Positions 10,136 through 18,945 of a stretch of 64,000 nt of DNA are shown in pieces (the first letter of the stretch is position 1; each line of letters opens with the position of its first letter). Source of the stretch: Stieleria neptunia (lineage in GTDB: Bacteria; Planctomycetota; Planctomycetia; Pirellulales; Pirellulaceae); contig NZ_CP037423.1 in NCBI RefSeq assembly GCF_007754155.1, positions 6,196,567-6,260,566 of the forward strand, read 5' to 3'. The translations under genes were made by a program, and so were the position numbers. The notes below the pieces were generated by a model. It did no database searches, was not told the DNA's origin, and saw nothing but the letters and a program-made list of their open reading frames with translations.

Positions 10136-11131
10136 ATGATGATGCCGAGTCACACCCTGGTCACTGCATTGCTGGATCGTCTGTACCTGCCGCTCTGGAC
10201 GGCCAGGCAGATGCAGTTGGATGCGGATTCGGGCCTGGATGTGCCAGTGGGCCTGGTTTGCATGTATGTCATCACCAGCGGCAGCGGATGGCTCGACATG
10301 CTAGACGATGATCGACCACCGATCCGGCTGGTCGAAGGGGACCATGTGTTGCTGCCTCACAGCCATGCCCATCGAGTGGTCGCCCGAACAACAACTTCCA
10401 GTCAGCCCATCGCCGATTGGCTGGAGCGACCGTACGGGAAACCCCACGGTCCTGAAATCGACGCCGCGCGCGTCAGCCTGCTTCACGGGCAGTTTCAACC
10501 ACAGCAGCTGCATTTCAATCCGCTGGAGATCGGCTTGCCGCGGGTGATCCGTTTGAACCATCATCAACATGCCCCACTTCGGTCGTGCGTTCCCCTGCTG
10601 ACGATCATCCGATCCGAGGAACAGGCTCGTGAGCTTGGTTGGGAGCTGACGGTGCGACGGCTGGCCCAGCTCATCTTTCTAAAGACGTTGGGGGTCGCGC
10701 TGACCCTGGAGTCTGCGCAGGCAGTTGCCCCCGGGGAATCGCCGGGTTCCGCCACCGCACGAATCGCAGCCATCATCGATCCGACCGTTGGACCGGTCTT
10801 GAACGCGATCACCGACCGGCCGGGAGAACCCTGGACCGTGCCGTCGATGGCCAAAAGCGTTCGCGTCTCCAAGAGCCATTTCTCGGAACGTTTTCGAAAC
10901 CTCGTTGGTAAACCTCCGCTGCAGTACCTGACTGAAATCCGGATGCAAAAAGCCAGTTGTCTGCTTCGAGAAAGTGACCTCGAAATCAGCAACATTGCGG
11001 CGTTGGTCGGTTATGAATCGCCATCGTCCTTCAGCAACGCATTCAAACGTCACTGCGGATGCACTCCGGCGGAATACCGCAAGTGGGGTTGTACCGGTTC
11101 GGGGCGACACCCCGAACCGACGGCCTGCTGA
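10136..11131 (+). CDS. AraC family transcriptional regulator with cupin-like sensor
   Basis: About 331 residues from the ATG at 10136. The N-terminal part resembles the cupin_6 AraC-binding domain (GLVCMYVITSGSGWL, HVLLPHSHAH). The C-terminal two-helix DNA-binding domain runs from about EPWTVPSMAKSVRVSKSHFS to NAFKRHCGCTPAEYRKWG, with the signature IAALVGYESPSSFSNAFKRH. It is divergent from the sulfatase gene and probably controls it. Starts at 10097 or further upstream are open, but a 13-bp tandem duplication in that stretch makes them less likely. The last residues (GSGRHPEPTAC) extend past the normal domain end. Confidence 0.88.
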   Translation: MMMPSHTLVTALLDRLYLPLWTARQMQLDADSGLDVPVGLVCMYVITSGSGWLDMLDDDRPPIRLVEGDHVLLPHSHAHRVVARTTTSSQPIADWLERPYGKPHGPEIDAARVSLLHGQFQPQQLHFNPLEIGLPRVIRLNHHQHAPLRSCVPLLTIIRSEEQARELGWELTVRRLAQLIFLKTLGVALTLESAQAVAPGESPGSATARIAAIIDPTVGPVLNAITDRPGEPWTVPSMAKSVRVSKSHFSERFRNLVGKPPLQYLTEIRMQKASCLLRESDLEISNIAALVGYESPSSFSNAFKRHCGCTPAEYRKWGCTGSGRHPEPTAC

Positions 11132-11143
11132 GCGAACGCGATC

Positions 11144-12379
11144 CTATTGGTTCAGCGATTGATCAACGACTTCGTTGGCGGCACGGGTCCCGAGCGCTCC
11201 CCACAGTCCGTAGGGGCTTGGAGCCCCGGGAAGCGAAGGCGCAATGCTACTGGTGCTTTGGTAATTCACGTAGATCGTTTGCGCGTTGGAGTTACCCGCT
11301 TCGATCGAATCGGTAATGAAGACCACGGCACCATCGCCCATCAAAACATGCGCGCCGCCCTGGTGACGACTGCTGGGTGGAATGATGCCTGGCGAATTGA
11401 TCCCGCTGCGTAGACAGATCTCACGGTTGGGCGGCGTGATCGTCGTGACCTGTGACCAGAACGGATAGCCCATCGCCCATTTATACCCTCGTCCGTTTTC
11501 GGCCCCGGTGATCAAATCGGGCGCCGCGGCGTCCCAAAATCGCGGTCGATCAGGATTCAAAAATTGTTGACAGTAACTCGGATCGTCATAGACGTTGATC
11601 ACGTTCTGAGACTTTGCGGTGGTGATGATTTGTCGATCACCAAGATCGGTCGCGATCTCCGCCGCCGCAATCGTATTGGACAATCCATCCATGATGTCGC
11701 GAAACCGCATGTCCTTGCGAGGAACAAAGAAGCCACGCAGCGATTCACGGGCGCGTTGGGCGCGGCCGCTGTTGAGGACAAACTTTCCCTTTGTCGCGTC
11801 ATAATTGAGCAAACCGACATTGGACTGATGAATCGAATCGCCGGTTGAAGCCGCGTAGTTGGTGCGTCCCTGAGCGGGAAAACCGACGCCCGGATCAGAC
11901 GGACAACGCAGCGTCGGAATCTCGGTCATCCACGGCGCGTACATCGCCGTATTGTGGTTGCCCAGGCCCATGTTAGGGACCGGCCCCATCGAATTGTAAA
12001 CATCATTGGTCGTCGTCGGGTCGCCGTCGGCATCAAGTGGATTTCGAATCTGATCCCAGAGCGCCTGTTGCTCCATGAACGCCGTCAGCCCGACAAAAAT
12101 GCTCAACTGCATCGCGTTGTTGCTCGTTGCCGGAACCGCGTTGGCCGTGTTGGTTGCCGAATCCGTTCCACCCATCAGCATCGGAAGCTGTTTATAAGCC
12201 GAATGGTAGTTGTGGAGGGCGATTCCGATTTGCTTAAAATTATTACTGCAACTCATTCTGCGTGCTGCTTCGCGAGCCGCCTGGACGGCCGGTAGCAGCA
12301 AACCCACTAAAATTCCAATGATGGCAATCACGACCAAGAGTTCGACAAGCGTGAATCCAGATGTCTTTCGTTTCATCAA
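11144..12379 (-). CDS. DUF1559 prepilin-like protein
   Basis: A 411-residue protein with the type IV prepilin N-terminus [20 protein letters not shown] (about residues 8-27), then [20 protein letters not shown] and a large DUF1559 domain ending with the short motif [12 protein letters not shown] (H-x-G-DG). DUF1559 proteins are greatly expanded in planctomycetes and are thought to be exported, pseudopilin-like surface proteins. A leader-peptidase cleavage before FTLVE is expected. A small lipoprotein gene lies 38 bp upstream on the same strand and is probably cotranscribed. The gene converges with the araC-type gene, with 12 bp between the stops. Confidence 0.92.
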   Translation of the reverse strand: MMKRKTSGFTLVELLVVIAIIGILVGLLLPAVQAAREAARRMSCSNNFKQIGIALHNYHSAYKQLPMLMGGTDSATNTANAVPATSNNAMQLSIFVGLTAFMEQQALWDQIRNPLDADGDPTTTNDVYNSMGPVPNMGLGNHNTAMYAPWMTEIPTLRCPSDPGVGFPAQGRTNYAASTGDSIHQSNVGLLNYDATKGKFVLNSGRAQRARESLRGFFVPRKDMRFRDIMDGLSNTIAAAEIATDLGDRQIITTAKSQNVINVYDDPSYCQQFLNPDRPRFWDAAAPDLITGAENGRGYKWAMGYPFWSQVTTITPPNREICLRSGINSPGIIPPSSRHQGGAHVLMGDGAVVFITDSIEAGNSNAQTIYVNYQSTSSIAPSLPGAPSPYGLWGALGTRAANEVVDQSLNQ

Positions 12380-12417
12380 TGCACTTCCATAAGAGAAAAG
12401 GAGTTTGGGGCAGACAC

Positions 12418-12603
12418 TTATTCCGTTTCGATTTCTGGCGGTTCGGCGTTCGCGATCTCGGGGTTGTCCGCCAAGTAATCACTCAGCTCGCCGGCATCGG
12501 GTGCCGCGTCCGGTTGGCCGCAACCACCGACTAAAGAAAGACAAACGAGCAAGCCCAGTAGAGTGCCCCATGCTTGGATAGATTTCACGCAATTTCGCCT
12601 CAA
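12418..12603 (-). CDS. Small lipoprotein
   Basis: A 61-residue protein with a lipoprotein signal peptide (hydrophobic [16 protein letters not shown], lipidated C28) and an acidic, Pro/Glu-rich mature part of only 34 residues. Small lipoproteins next to DUF1559 genes are a recurring planctomycete arrangement; function unknown. It is the first gene of the pair, 38 bp before the DUF1559 start. Confidence 0.75.
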   Translation of the reverse strand: MRRNCVKSIQAWGTLLGLLVCLSLVGGCGQPDAAPDAGELSDYLADNPEIANAEPPEIETE

Positions 12604-12769
12604 GAGAAGGAACTATTTGGTACCAGTCCATTAAAGGACGGAAACGCAAATAAGTTCTTCGCGAGTTTGTCCAGATCGCTGTCGAAATTGTCCATCGGAT
12701 CGAAAAGAGTTCGATCGATCGAATGCCGCAAGGCTAGGAAGAGGTGTGGCCCACAACAGCGCACCCGAT

Positions 12770-12973
12770 GTTAGCGGCAGGGCGCGAGCCCTCCGGTCTT
12801 TCACGGTGTGATTGAAGCGCGACCGGACGGCTTGCGGGCTGTCGTTTTTGTGAGCCGCGAACGCGTAAGCGGCCGGGCACTGCGACGCTGCCCGAGGCCT
12901 TACGGCCAGCGGCTCACCATTGACTCAGCAGATCCCGACTTAATCGACAGCCCGCTCGCGCCGTTCCGCTAAC
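12770..12973 (+). repeat. Composite RepD element with RepA nested in its right arm
   Basis: RepD left arm starts GTTAGCGGCAGGGCGCGAGC at 12770. RepA lies at 12834-12955 with perfect 11-bp terminal inverted repeats GCGGGCTGTCG and CGACAGCCCGC. The RepD right arm resumes as CGCGCCGTTCCGCTAAC, ending at 12973. The uninterrupted RepD at 13908-13987 shows where RepA sits: between GGCT and CGCGCCG. The stretch 12604-12769 contains no gene I can support. Confidence 0.85.
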
Positions 12974-12981
12974 ACCGCCGC

Positions 12982-13716
12982 TCAACTTCGGTTCGGGCGT
13001 CCCTGCCGGCTTAACCATTGAGACTTACCGATGCCGTGCATCTTGCCGGATTCGTCTTCCTTGGCGGTGACGCCCAGGACGATGTCGAAGTTCACGGCCA
13101 GCTCACCGAGCTTTGAATCTTGAAGGGGCGCGAAATCCGCCAACACCGTCTCGCGAGCATTTGGATCGATGCCCTGGAACAGTCGGTCGCGCGCGTTGCC
13201 CGGATGCCCTTTCACGTACAACTGCGTGGTGAGAATCCGTTTTCCACCCTGGCTGACCCCGAAATGAATGTGGGGGGTTCGCCCCGGATAGGGGACAGGT
13301 TTGATGGTGCGAAAGTAATAGTGGCCTTTGGAATCGGTCAGGAATCGGCCATACCCTTGAAAGTTGGTGTCTTGGTTTTCACGATTCGTCTTGTCGCCGG
13401 TGTGGATGTACACCGCGTTGTGGTCGACTTGCCAGATTTCGACGAAGGCGTTGCGGACCGGATTGCCTTTGCCATCCAACACACGGCCGCTCAAGTGCGT
13501 GATTTCACCGACGGCCGGGGTGATCGAGTCGTTGATCACCAGCAGATCGTTGTCGGTATCCAGCGGCATCTTGTTGGGATAAAACGGGCCCTCGGTTTGA
13601 GGCGGCGTCTGAATCAGCTCCGCGAACAAACCTGGAGTGGTCAGCGCGGTGGCTCCCAAGGCCATTCCGCCATGAAGGATTCCACGCCGTCCAAAGACTG
13701 CTGCATTTCGATTCAT
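12982..13716 (-). CDS. Tat-exported intradiol ring-cleavage dioxygenase-like protein
   Basis: A 244-residue protein. The N-terminus has a twin-arginine signal (FGRRGILHGG, then a hydrophobic run to about residue 32). The domain resembles intradiol dioxygenases: TEGPFYP, VEIWQVDHNAVYIH, and FRTIKPVPYPGRTPHIHF. The likely non-haem iron(III) ligands are Y103, Y143, H149 and H151, so the 2-Tyr/2-His set is retained. The loop between the second Tyr and the first His is about seven residues shorter than in protocatechuate 3,4-dioxygenase. These enzymes open catechol-type rings between the hydroxyls. Export suggests action on an extracytoplasmic aromatic. Substrate unknown. No other aromatic-degradation gene is nearby. 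Confidence 0.88.
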   Translation of the reverse strand: MNRNAAVFGRRGILHGGMALGATALTTPGLFAELIQTPPQTEGPFYPNKMPLDTDNDLLVINDSITPAVGEITHLSGRVLDGKGNPVRNAFVEIWQVDHNAVYIHTGDKTNRENQDTNFQGYGRFLTDSKGHYYFRTIKPVPYPGRTPHIHFGVSQGGKRILTTQLYVKGHPGNARDRLFQGIDPNARETVLADFAPLQDSKLGELAVNFDIVLGVTAKEDESGKMHGIGKSQWLSRQGRPNRS

Positions 13717-13907
13717 GACCGTTCCCCTGTTCTGCGCAGGTTTGATCCCACGGGATTTCGATTCGGATGATGACGTAGCAATGAAACGTCCGTTGCCGCG
13801 CCAGGTTCCGCCGAAAGTCAGATCTTTCAGCGATGCCTTGATTGTACAGCGTGTCCGTAGGCCTAGCCCCAATGCCAGCTACTTTGACGCCAAGCGGGGT
13901 GTTTTTT
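13717..13907. other. Intergenic segment upstream of the dioxygenase gene
   Basis: No gene seen. The end (TTGACGCCAAGCGGGG at about 13884-13899) recurs before the RepD fragment at 27159, so RepD homology may begin about 25 bp earlier than the palindrome. Confidence 0.4.
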
Positions 13908-13987
13908 GTTAGCGGTAGGGCGCGAGCCCTCCGGTCTTTCACGGTGTTTTTGAAGCGCGACCGGACGGCTCGCGCCGTTCCGCTAAC
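13908..13987 (+). repeat. RepD, uninterrupted copy
   Basis: An 80-bp imperfect palindrome. The left arm GTTAGCGGTAGGGCGCGAGC plus CCTCCGGTC faces the right arm GACCGGACGGCTCGCGCC plus GTTCCGCTAAC, with only a few mismatches, around a loop of about 20 nt. This is the reference for the composite copies at 12770 and 36623. Confidence 0.85.
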
Positions 13988-14054
13988 TCCTTCCGTGCAC
14001 TCCGTGGTGAATCTGCCGCGTCGGGGCGAACCGTGTGACACCCCGCCCGAATCG

Positions 14055-15119
14055 TCAATCCGCATCGGGCAACTCACAGATCGTCCGCAACAGTCGCAGC
14101 ATCGCGGCGATACTGGATTTCTCCGCTGTTTCCGATGCGGTGTGATATGACGTGGTCGGCAATTGCAACGTCGTCCCACGGACCAGGCCATCGGTCGCGG
14201 CGATGATGCGTCCCAGTTCGGTGCGACCAATCGAAAGCGGTTTTTCACGCTCCAAGTTCAACAATTCGACGTAGCGATCTTTGAAGCGGTGACGAATGTT
14301 TAAACCATCGCAAATCCCGACCAGTTGGTCGGTCAGCGGTTCGTCGAAGGTCGCCATCGAGTCTCGATTCCTGAGCACGACGTCTTGCTTGGCGACTTCG
14401 TCCAAGGTTGTGAAGGGGCTGGTGTCCAAAACAATCAGCCGGTCCGTCTGCAGGTCATGTCGCTGAAACCACTCCACCGCAAACCGCCAACTGCGTCCCG
14501 CTTCTTCACCCGCGGTGAACAACGCCGTCCCCTTGAATCCCGAGCGGATCAAATCGATCAGCATCGCAACGCTAACCACATTGTCCAGCTGTGCCGAAAC
14601 AAAGTTGTCATCGACGCGCAATCGGTCGAGAAACGCAACCGGAAACCCGGGTTGCAAGAACTCCAAACCGTCGAGTTCAAAGATCAAGTTGCGTCGTCGC
14701 GGACAAACGTAGGAACGCGTGATCTGGCCTTGACCGCAATAAGTGCCCGCGTAGGGCGTGTGGGCCTGGACACGCTGGCCATCAAAGCGTCCGGCGATCA
14801 ACTCCATGAATTGTTCCGAAACCGAATCACCCGTCAATTCACCCCGGTTGCCCGCGATGAACGCGGCATATTGAAACTCATTGGGCCCGGTACACAACAA
14901 TCCGTGCCGGTCCACGTGTGCCGACAGATAGACACTGTCCGGCTCGGAACCCTGAGCCACCAACAGCCCGTGGAAGCGATCCACCTTGACCGGATACTCT
15001 TCAAGCTCTCGCCGTAGGACACGAAAAAATGCATCTTCCACGCCGACGACCGAAGGTTCTCGGACCAGGGCTCGAAGCAGATGCAGGAATTCGTCGATGT
15101 TGGCAGACGGTTTGTTCAC
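14055..15119 (-). CDS. M42/M28-like zinc aminopeptidase
   Basis: A 354-residue cocatalytic metallopeptidase of the M42-like type. Visible metal or catalytic signatures are SAHVDRHGL (His, Asp), QLDNVVSVAML (bridging Asp), TAGEEAG (catalytic and metal Glu), VLDTSPF (Asp) and TTSYHTASE (His). Members remove N-terminal amino acids from peptides in the cytoplasm; no signal peptide is seen. It lies downstream of the MFS transporter gene on the same strand, with a 97-bp gap that carries half a RepD element. Deacylase or glutamyl-aminopeptidase activity is also possible. Confidence 0.82.
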   Translation of the reverse strand: MNKPSANIDEFLHLLRALVREPSVVGVEDAFFRVLRRELEEYPVKVDRFHGLLVAQGSEPDSVYLSAHVDRHGLLCTGPNEFQYAAFIAGNRGELTGDSVSEQFMELIAGRFDGQRVQAHTPYAGTYCGQGQITRSYVCPRRRNLIFELDGLEFLQPGFPVAFLDRLRVDDNFVSAQLDNVVSVAMLIDLIRSGFKGTALFTAGEEAGRSWRFAVEWFQRHDLQTDRLIVLDTSPFTTLDEVAKQDVVLRNRDSMATFDEPLTDQLVGICDGLNIRHRFKDRYVELLNLEREKPLSIGRTELGRIIAATDGLVRGTTLQLPTTSYHTASETAEKSSIAAMLRLLRTICELPDAD

Positions 15120-15170
15120 CGAAGGTCCTCAGAAACGAGCTGATCGCTGAATCATAAATACCGCACCGAT

Positions 15171-15207
15171 GTTAGCGGAAGGGCGCGAGCCCTCCGGTCT
15201 TGCGGGC
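15171..15207 (+). repeat. RepD left half
   Basis: GTTAGCGGAAGGGCGCGAGC followed by CCTCCGGTC, then TTGCGGGCT, which resembles the start of RepA. The rest of the element is missing. It ends ten bases before the stop codon of the MFS gene. Confidence 0.7.
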
Positions 15208-15216
15208 TCCATCGGT

Positions 15217-16569
15217 TCAGCCCTGTTCGCCGGTCTGATCGGGCAAACTGGCCAGGACCGGGGTGTCCAACGAAGCGGAACCGGGGCGGACGGCAACGGT
15301 TCGCACTCCCATCTCATCCGAATCCACAATCAGCCGCGGCACCCGCAACAGAAGCCCCAACGCAATCAAACGCCCGAGTGATGAAAGCGCGAACAACACC
15401 AGGTAGCCCTGGAAGCTAAGATCAAAATGGAACAGCACCGCGCCGCCCAGTAGAGCTCCCATCACCCACGCGGTGGTGTTGAGCAAGTTGTAAATCGTCA
15501 GCACGCTGGTGCGTTCTTCGACCGCGATCGATTCAAAAAACAGCAAGAAAAACGCCAGCTCGTAGGCGGCCCAAAACATGCCGCTGGCCGCCTGGGCAAT
15601 AACCAGCCAGGCGTAGTGTTGCGAGACGACCCAACAGGCGCTGATCGGCACAATGCCGATGCTGCCGATCCAGAGCAGATTCTTCGCACCGGTCCGAGTG
15701 GCGACGCGTCCCCAAAACGACAATGAGACGACTTTGGCCAAAAACGCGATCGAAAACAGCCCCGTCAACTCGCCGTAGGAAAACTCCAGCTTGTTCAGCA
15801 TGAACGGGGTGAAAAACGGCCCCGACATTTGCACCGCGGCCTGAACCGCAAACAGATAGACCAGCAATTTTCCGCCGCTGCTGGCACGCAAATGATGAAA
15901 CACACGTTTCCACGGGATCGCACGCATGCCGGGCGGCAACGGAACCGGCTCGCTCTGCCGGAGCAACATCCAGGCCGAGACCAGACGACATGCCCCCGCA
16001 ACGCCAAACAAGATGGTGAACGCGACGCGTTGCAAACCCAATGTCGTGAACCATTGCAGTAACACACCGCTGATCAGGAACCCGGCGAACACGCATCCTT
16101 GGGAGACTCGGGTGCGATTGGCAAAATAACGTGCCCGGATCGGCCGGGGGACAATCGTGCCGATCCAGGTGTTCCAAGCCGGCCCGGTCGCCAATCCGGT
16201 TCCCCAATAGATCGACACCACCAGGATCAACGTCACTGAATCAATCGCCCCGATCCATGCGGCAATCAACAGCGGCACGAACGTCAAGGCTTGAAGAAAC
16301 GCACAAATGACAACCCAACGTTTGTGCGAGCGCAAGACGCGGATCGCCGTGGGGGATGTCAACTGCATCAGCCCCCCGGCGATCAACGGCAAACTGCTGA
16401 CCATTCCCGAGGCCATTTCACCCAACCCGATCGCCAACGCGAACGCCGCAATGTAGGTCTCGCCGAAACCCACCATCCCGCCAAATGCCGCACCGTCAAT
16501 CATGCTGGCACTCAAGTCACCGCGCAGGCGGCGCCTTTGGAGAGTTCCGTTCTCAGGCAGCGCTGTCAA
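15217..16569 (-). CDS. MFS transporter
   Basis: A 450-residue, about 12-helix major facilitator protein. The start used is TTG at 16569; the first ATG (16503) would remove the RRRLRGDLSASMIDGAAFG segment that begins this planctomycete family. A loop with RYFANRTRVSQG follows helix 4 or 5. The substrate is not predictable. It is followed on the same strand by the M42-like peptidase gene, so peptide or amino-acid transport is conceivable but only by proximity. Confidence 0.8.
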   Translation of the reverse strand: MTALPENGTLQRRRLRGDLSASMIDGAAFGGMVGFGETYIAAFALAIGLGEMASGMVSSLPLIAGGLMQLTSPTAIRVLRSHKRWVVICAFLQALTFVPLLIAAWIGAIDSVTLILVVSIYWGTGLATGPAWNTWIGTIVPRPIRARYFANRTRVSQGCVFAGFLISGVLLQWFTTLGLQRVAFTILFGVAGACRLVSAWMLLRQSEPVPLPPGMRAIPWKRVFHHLRASSGGKLLVYLFAVQAAVQMSGPFFTPFMLNKLEFSYGELTGLFSIAFLAKVVSLSFWGRVATRTGAKNLLWIGSIGIVPISACWVVSQHYAWLVIAQAASGMFWAAYELAFFLLFFESIAVEERTSVLTIYNLLNTTAWVMGALLGGAVLFHFDLSFQGYLVLFALSSLGRLIALGLLLRVPRLIVDSDEMGVRTVAVRPGSASLDTPVLASLPDQTGEQG

Positions 16570-16760
16570 ACCATTCTCCGCGGTCGTCTTGCGTTGCGAA
16601 CGGCGAGTATCGTGATCGGTTGGTGTTTCATTGGCTGATGTTTCATTGTGCGACGTTATAGAGATCGTTCCCAGATCATCAAGCCAGGTCCGAAAAATGA
16701 AACAAGGTTGCCAAACGTCTGGCAGCGCATCCGGTCCGTCTCGGTGGGCTCTCGATCACC

Positions 16761-17480
16761 ATGGCCATTCGAAACGCAATCCAACGCGTCCCCATTTTCC
16801 CGCTATTGATCGCGGCGAGTCTGATCGTGGGGTGGTTCATTCCGGCGTTTTATGACTGGACCGGTTCGGACCAAAGTCGACCGTCGCCCCTGATCGGACC
16901 GTTCGCCATCGGGATGCTCGTTTCGGTGACCCTATTTTGTTTGGCGCTACCGTGGCTGCCGGCGCCACCACCGGCCCACCCGAACGGTGGAACGGTCCGC
17001 ACACGATTCACGATTCGGACTGCTTTGATCGTCACGGCCATCGTCGCAGCACTGATCGCGACCGCCATGAAATTCCCCTTGGTGACCAGCGGCGGCGTGT
17101 ACGCGATCGTCTGGTGTTGGGTCGTTTGGACCTTGCTGAGGTTTCGGCACTACCGCTTGCCGACGGCAGCGCTCTTGGCGTGTCTGTACTGCCCGTTTGC
17201 TTGGATCGCGTCCTGGAATGGGCTGTCGGGCATTCTGGAAGCCCTATTCGGAATGGCGGTGGGCTTGCCGGCTTTTTTCATCACGCTGTTTGCCGGCCGA
17301 TGGATGGGGCAGCACTTTGATGCGCTAACGTGGCTGTCGATGTTGCTCACCGCCCTGGAATTGGCGGCCGGACTCTGGGTCATCCGACAAGGCCCCAAAC
17401 TCACGATCGCCTATTGCCTGTGGGTGCTGTTGATCTCCGTTGCTGGATCCTTTGTGCTCAATGCATTGGTGCGAATGTAG
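16761..17480 (+). CDS. Hypothetical integral membrane protein
   Basis: A 239-residue protein with about six or seven hydrophobic helices (for example FPLLIAASLIVGWFIPAF near the N-terminus and LWVLLISVAGSFVLNALV at the C-terminus). I recognise no family motif. It is divergent from the MFS gene, 191 bp apart, and is followed by a tandem RepB array. Codon usage matches its neighbours. Likely a real gene, function unknown. Confidence 0.65.
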   Translation: MAIRNAIQRVPIFPLLIAASLIVGWFIPAFYDWTGSDQSRPSPLIGPFAIGMLVSVTLFCLALPWLPAPPPAHPNGGTVRTRFTIRTALIVTAIVAALIATAMKFPLVTSGGVYAIVWCWVVWTLLRFRHYRLPTAALLACLYCPFAWIASWNGLSGILEALFGMAVGLPAFFITLFAGRWMGQHFDALTWLSMLLTALELAAGLWVIRQGPKLTIAYCLWVLLISVAGSFVLNALVRM

Positions 17481-17565
17481 GGACCCTCTAGCGGACGAAA
17501 GACGCGGAACGCGACGGCCCGGAAGGGCCATCGCACCTGCGAAATCCGGTCGGCGGATCTTTGGA

Positions 17566-17897
17566 CGACGTCCTTTCCTGGTCGTGGGGGCGAGCCCCAC
17601 GGACGACGGCCCGGAAGGGCCGTCGTACTCGGAAAGTGGACCGTTGTACGACGTCCTTTCTAGGTCGTCGTCGGGAGCCCCACGGACGACGGTCCGGAAG
17701 GGCCGTCGTACTCGAAAAGCGGACCGTTGTACGACGTCCTTTCTAGGTCGTCGTCGGCAGTCCAACGGACGACGGCCCGGAAGGGTCGTCGTACTCGGAA
17801 AGCGGACCGTTGTACGACGTCCTTTCTAGGTCGTCGTCGGGAGCCCCACGGACGACGGTTCGGAAGGGCCGTCGTACTCGGAAAAGCCGCCGCCTTC
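17566..17897 (+). repeat. Tandem RepB array, four 83-bp units
   Basis: Four head-to-tail copies with exact 83-bp period; CGACGTCCTTT starts at 17566, 17649, 17732 and 17815. Each unit has a hairpin with a 10-bp stem ACGACGGCCC and a GGAA loop (some copies carry one mismatch), and a second weaker palindrome around CCTTTCTAGG. Single copies occur at 20559, 46903 and 54741. It is not a CRISPR: there are no unique spacers, and the whole 83 bp is repeated. The flanks 17481-17565 and 17898-18006 hold nothing I can identify. Confidence 0.9.
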
Positions 17898-18006
17898 AGC
17901 TGGACGGTCCCTGTCGCCCGCACGCCGGGTTGACGGTCGTTGGCTGCGAAAGATGATGGGACGGCCGATCTGATGAAACACCAACCACTCAAACAGTCGA
18001 GACCGA

Positions 18007-18936
18007 ATGCGGATCATTTCCCTGCTCCCCAGTGCCACGGAAATCGTTTGCGCACTCGGTTTGCGCGATCAGCTGGTCGGGGTTTCTCACGAATGCGACT
18101 TTCCGACGTCGGTGTCCGATTTGCCCAAGGTGACGCGGACGATCATTCCGGGCGACGCATCGAGCAGCGAAATCGACGCGTTGGTACGTGAACAATTGCA
18201 GCAGCAACGGTCGCTGTACAGCCTGGACGTGCCGCTGGTGCGTTCACTGGCACCGGACTTGATCGTCACGCAGACGCTGTGTGATGTCTGCGCGGTGTCG
18301 GAAGGTGAAGTGAAACAAGCATTGTGTGACCTCTCGGGCGACACGCGGGTCGTCCATTTAGAACCCGCCTGCCTGGCCGACGTCTTGAACAGCATTCGCC
18401 AAGTCGCCGTCGCGGCCCGGTGTGACGGGCGCGCCGAAGATTGCCTCAACCGCTTGAATCTACGTCTGCAAAAGGTAAAGGAACGCTCCCAAACGATTCA
18501 CCACCGGCCCAGCGTGATGCTGTTGGAATGGATCGACCCGCCGTTTAGCGCGGGTCACTGGAACCCCGAGTTGGTGGAACTGGCCGGCGGCACGGGAATC
18601 ATCGGCGTTGCGGGCGAGCGTTCGGTCGGCGTCGACTGGGAGCGTGTCGTTTCGGCAGACCCGGACGTAATGCTGATCGCGTGCTGTGGATTCGACGTCC
18701 AACGATCGCTCAAAGATGTTTCGCGGCTGCAATCGTTTCCGGGCTGGAGCTCACTCCGCTGTGTTCAATCGGGGCGTGTCTTCGTGGTCGACGGTTCGGC
18801 CTATTTCAATCGCCCCGGACCGCGGCTGGTGGATAGTCTGGAAATCCTGGCCCATACGCTGCATCCACAGGTTCATCCGCTGCCGGACGGGCTACCCGAA
18901 TCGCTTCAGATTTCAAACGGTTCCTCCGAGCGATAA
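18007..18936 (+). CDS. BtuF-like substrate-binding protein without signal peptide
   Basis: A 309-residue protein of the periplasmic-binding-protein fold used for cobalamin or iron-siderophore (COG0614). It starts directly with MRIISLLPSATEIVCALG, the typical mature N-terminus, and has the HECDFP and LIVTQTLCDVCAVS segments of cytoplasmic-looking cobalamin-binding homologues. No signal peptide or lipobox is present, so either it is cytoplasmic or the true start is missed; no upstream hydrophobic segment is seen. No BtuC/BtuD gene is adjacent. It converges with the next gene, with 9 bp between stops. Confidence 0.78.
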   Translation: MRIISLLPSATEIVCALGLRDQLVGVSHECDFPTSVSDLPKVTRTIIPGDASSSEIDALVREQLQQQRSLYSLDVPLVRSLAPDLIVTQTLCDVCAVSEGEVKQALCDLSGDTRVVHLEPACLADVLNSIRQVAVAARCDGRAEDCLNRLNLRLQKVKERSQTIHHRPSVMLLEWIDPPFSAGHWNPELVELAGGTGIIGVAGERSVGVDWERVVSADPDVMLIACCGFDVQRSLKDVSRLQSFPGWSSLRCVQSGRVFVVDGSAYFNRPGPRLVDSLEILAHTLHPQVHPLPDGLPESLQISNGSSER

Positions 18937-18945
18937 GAAGGAGTG

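Noticed and set aside
17566..17897. CRISPR-like regular repeats
   Set aside because: No variable spacers between direct repeats; the whole 83-bp unit is repeated, and no cas gene is present.
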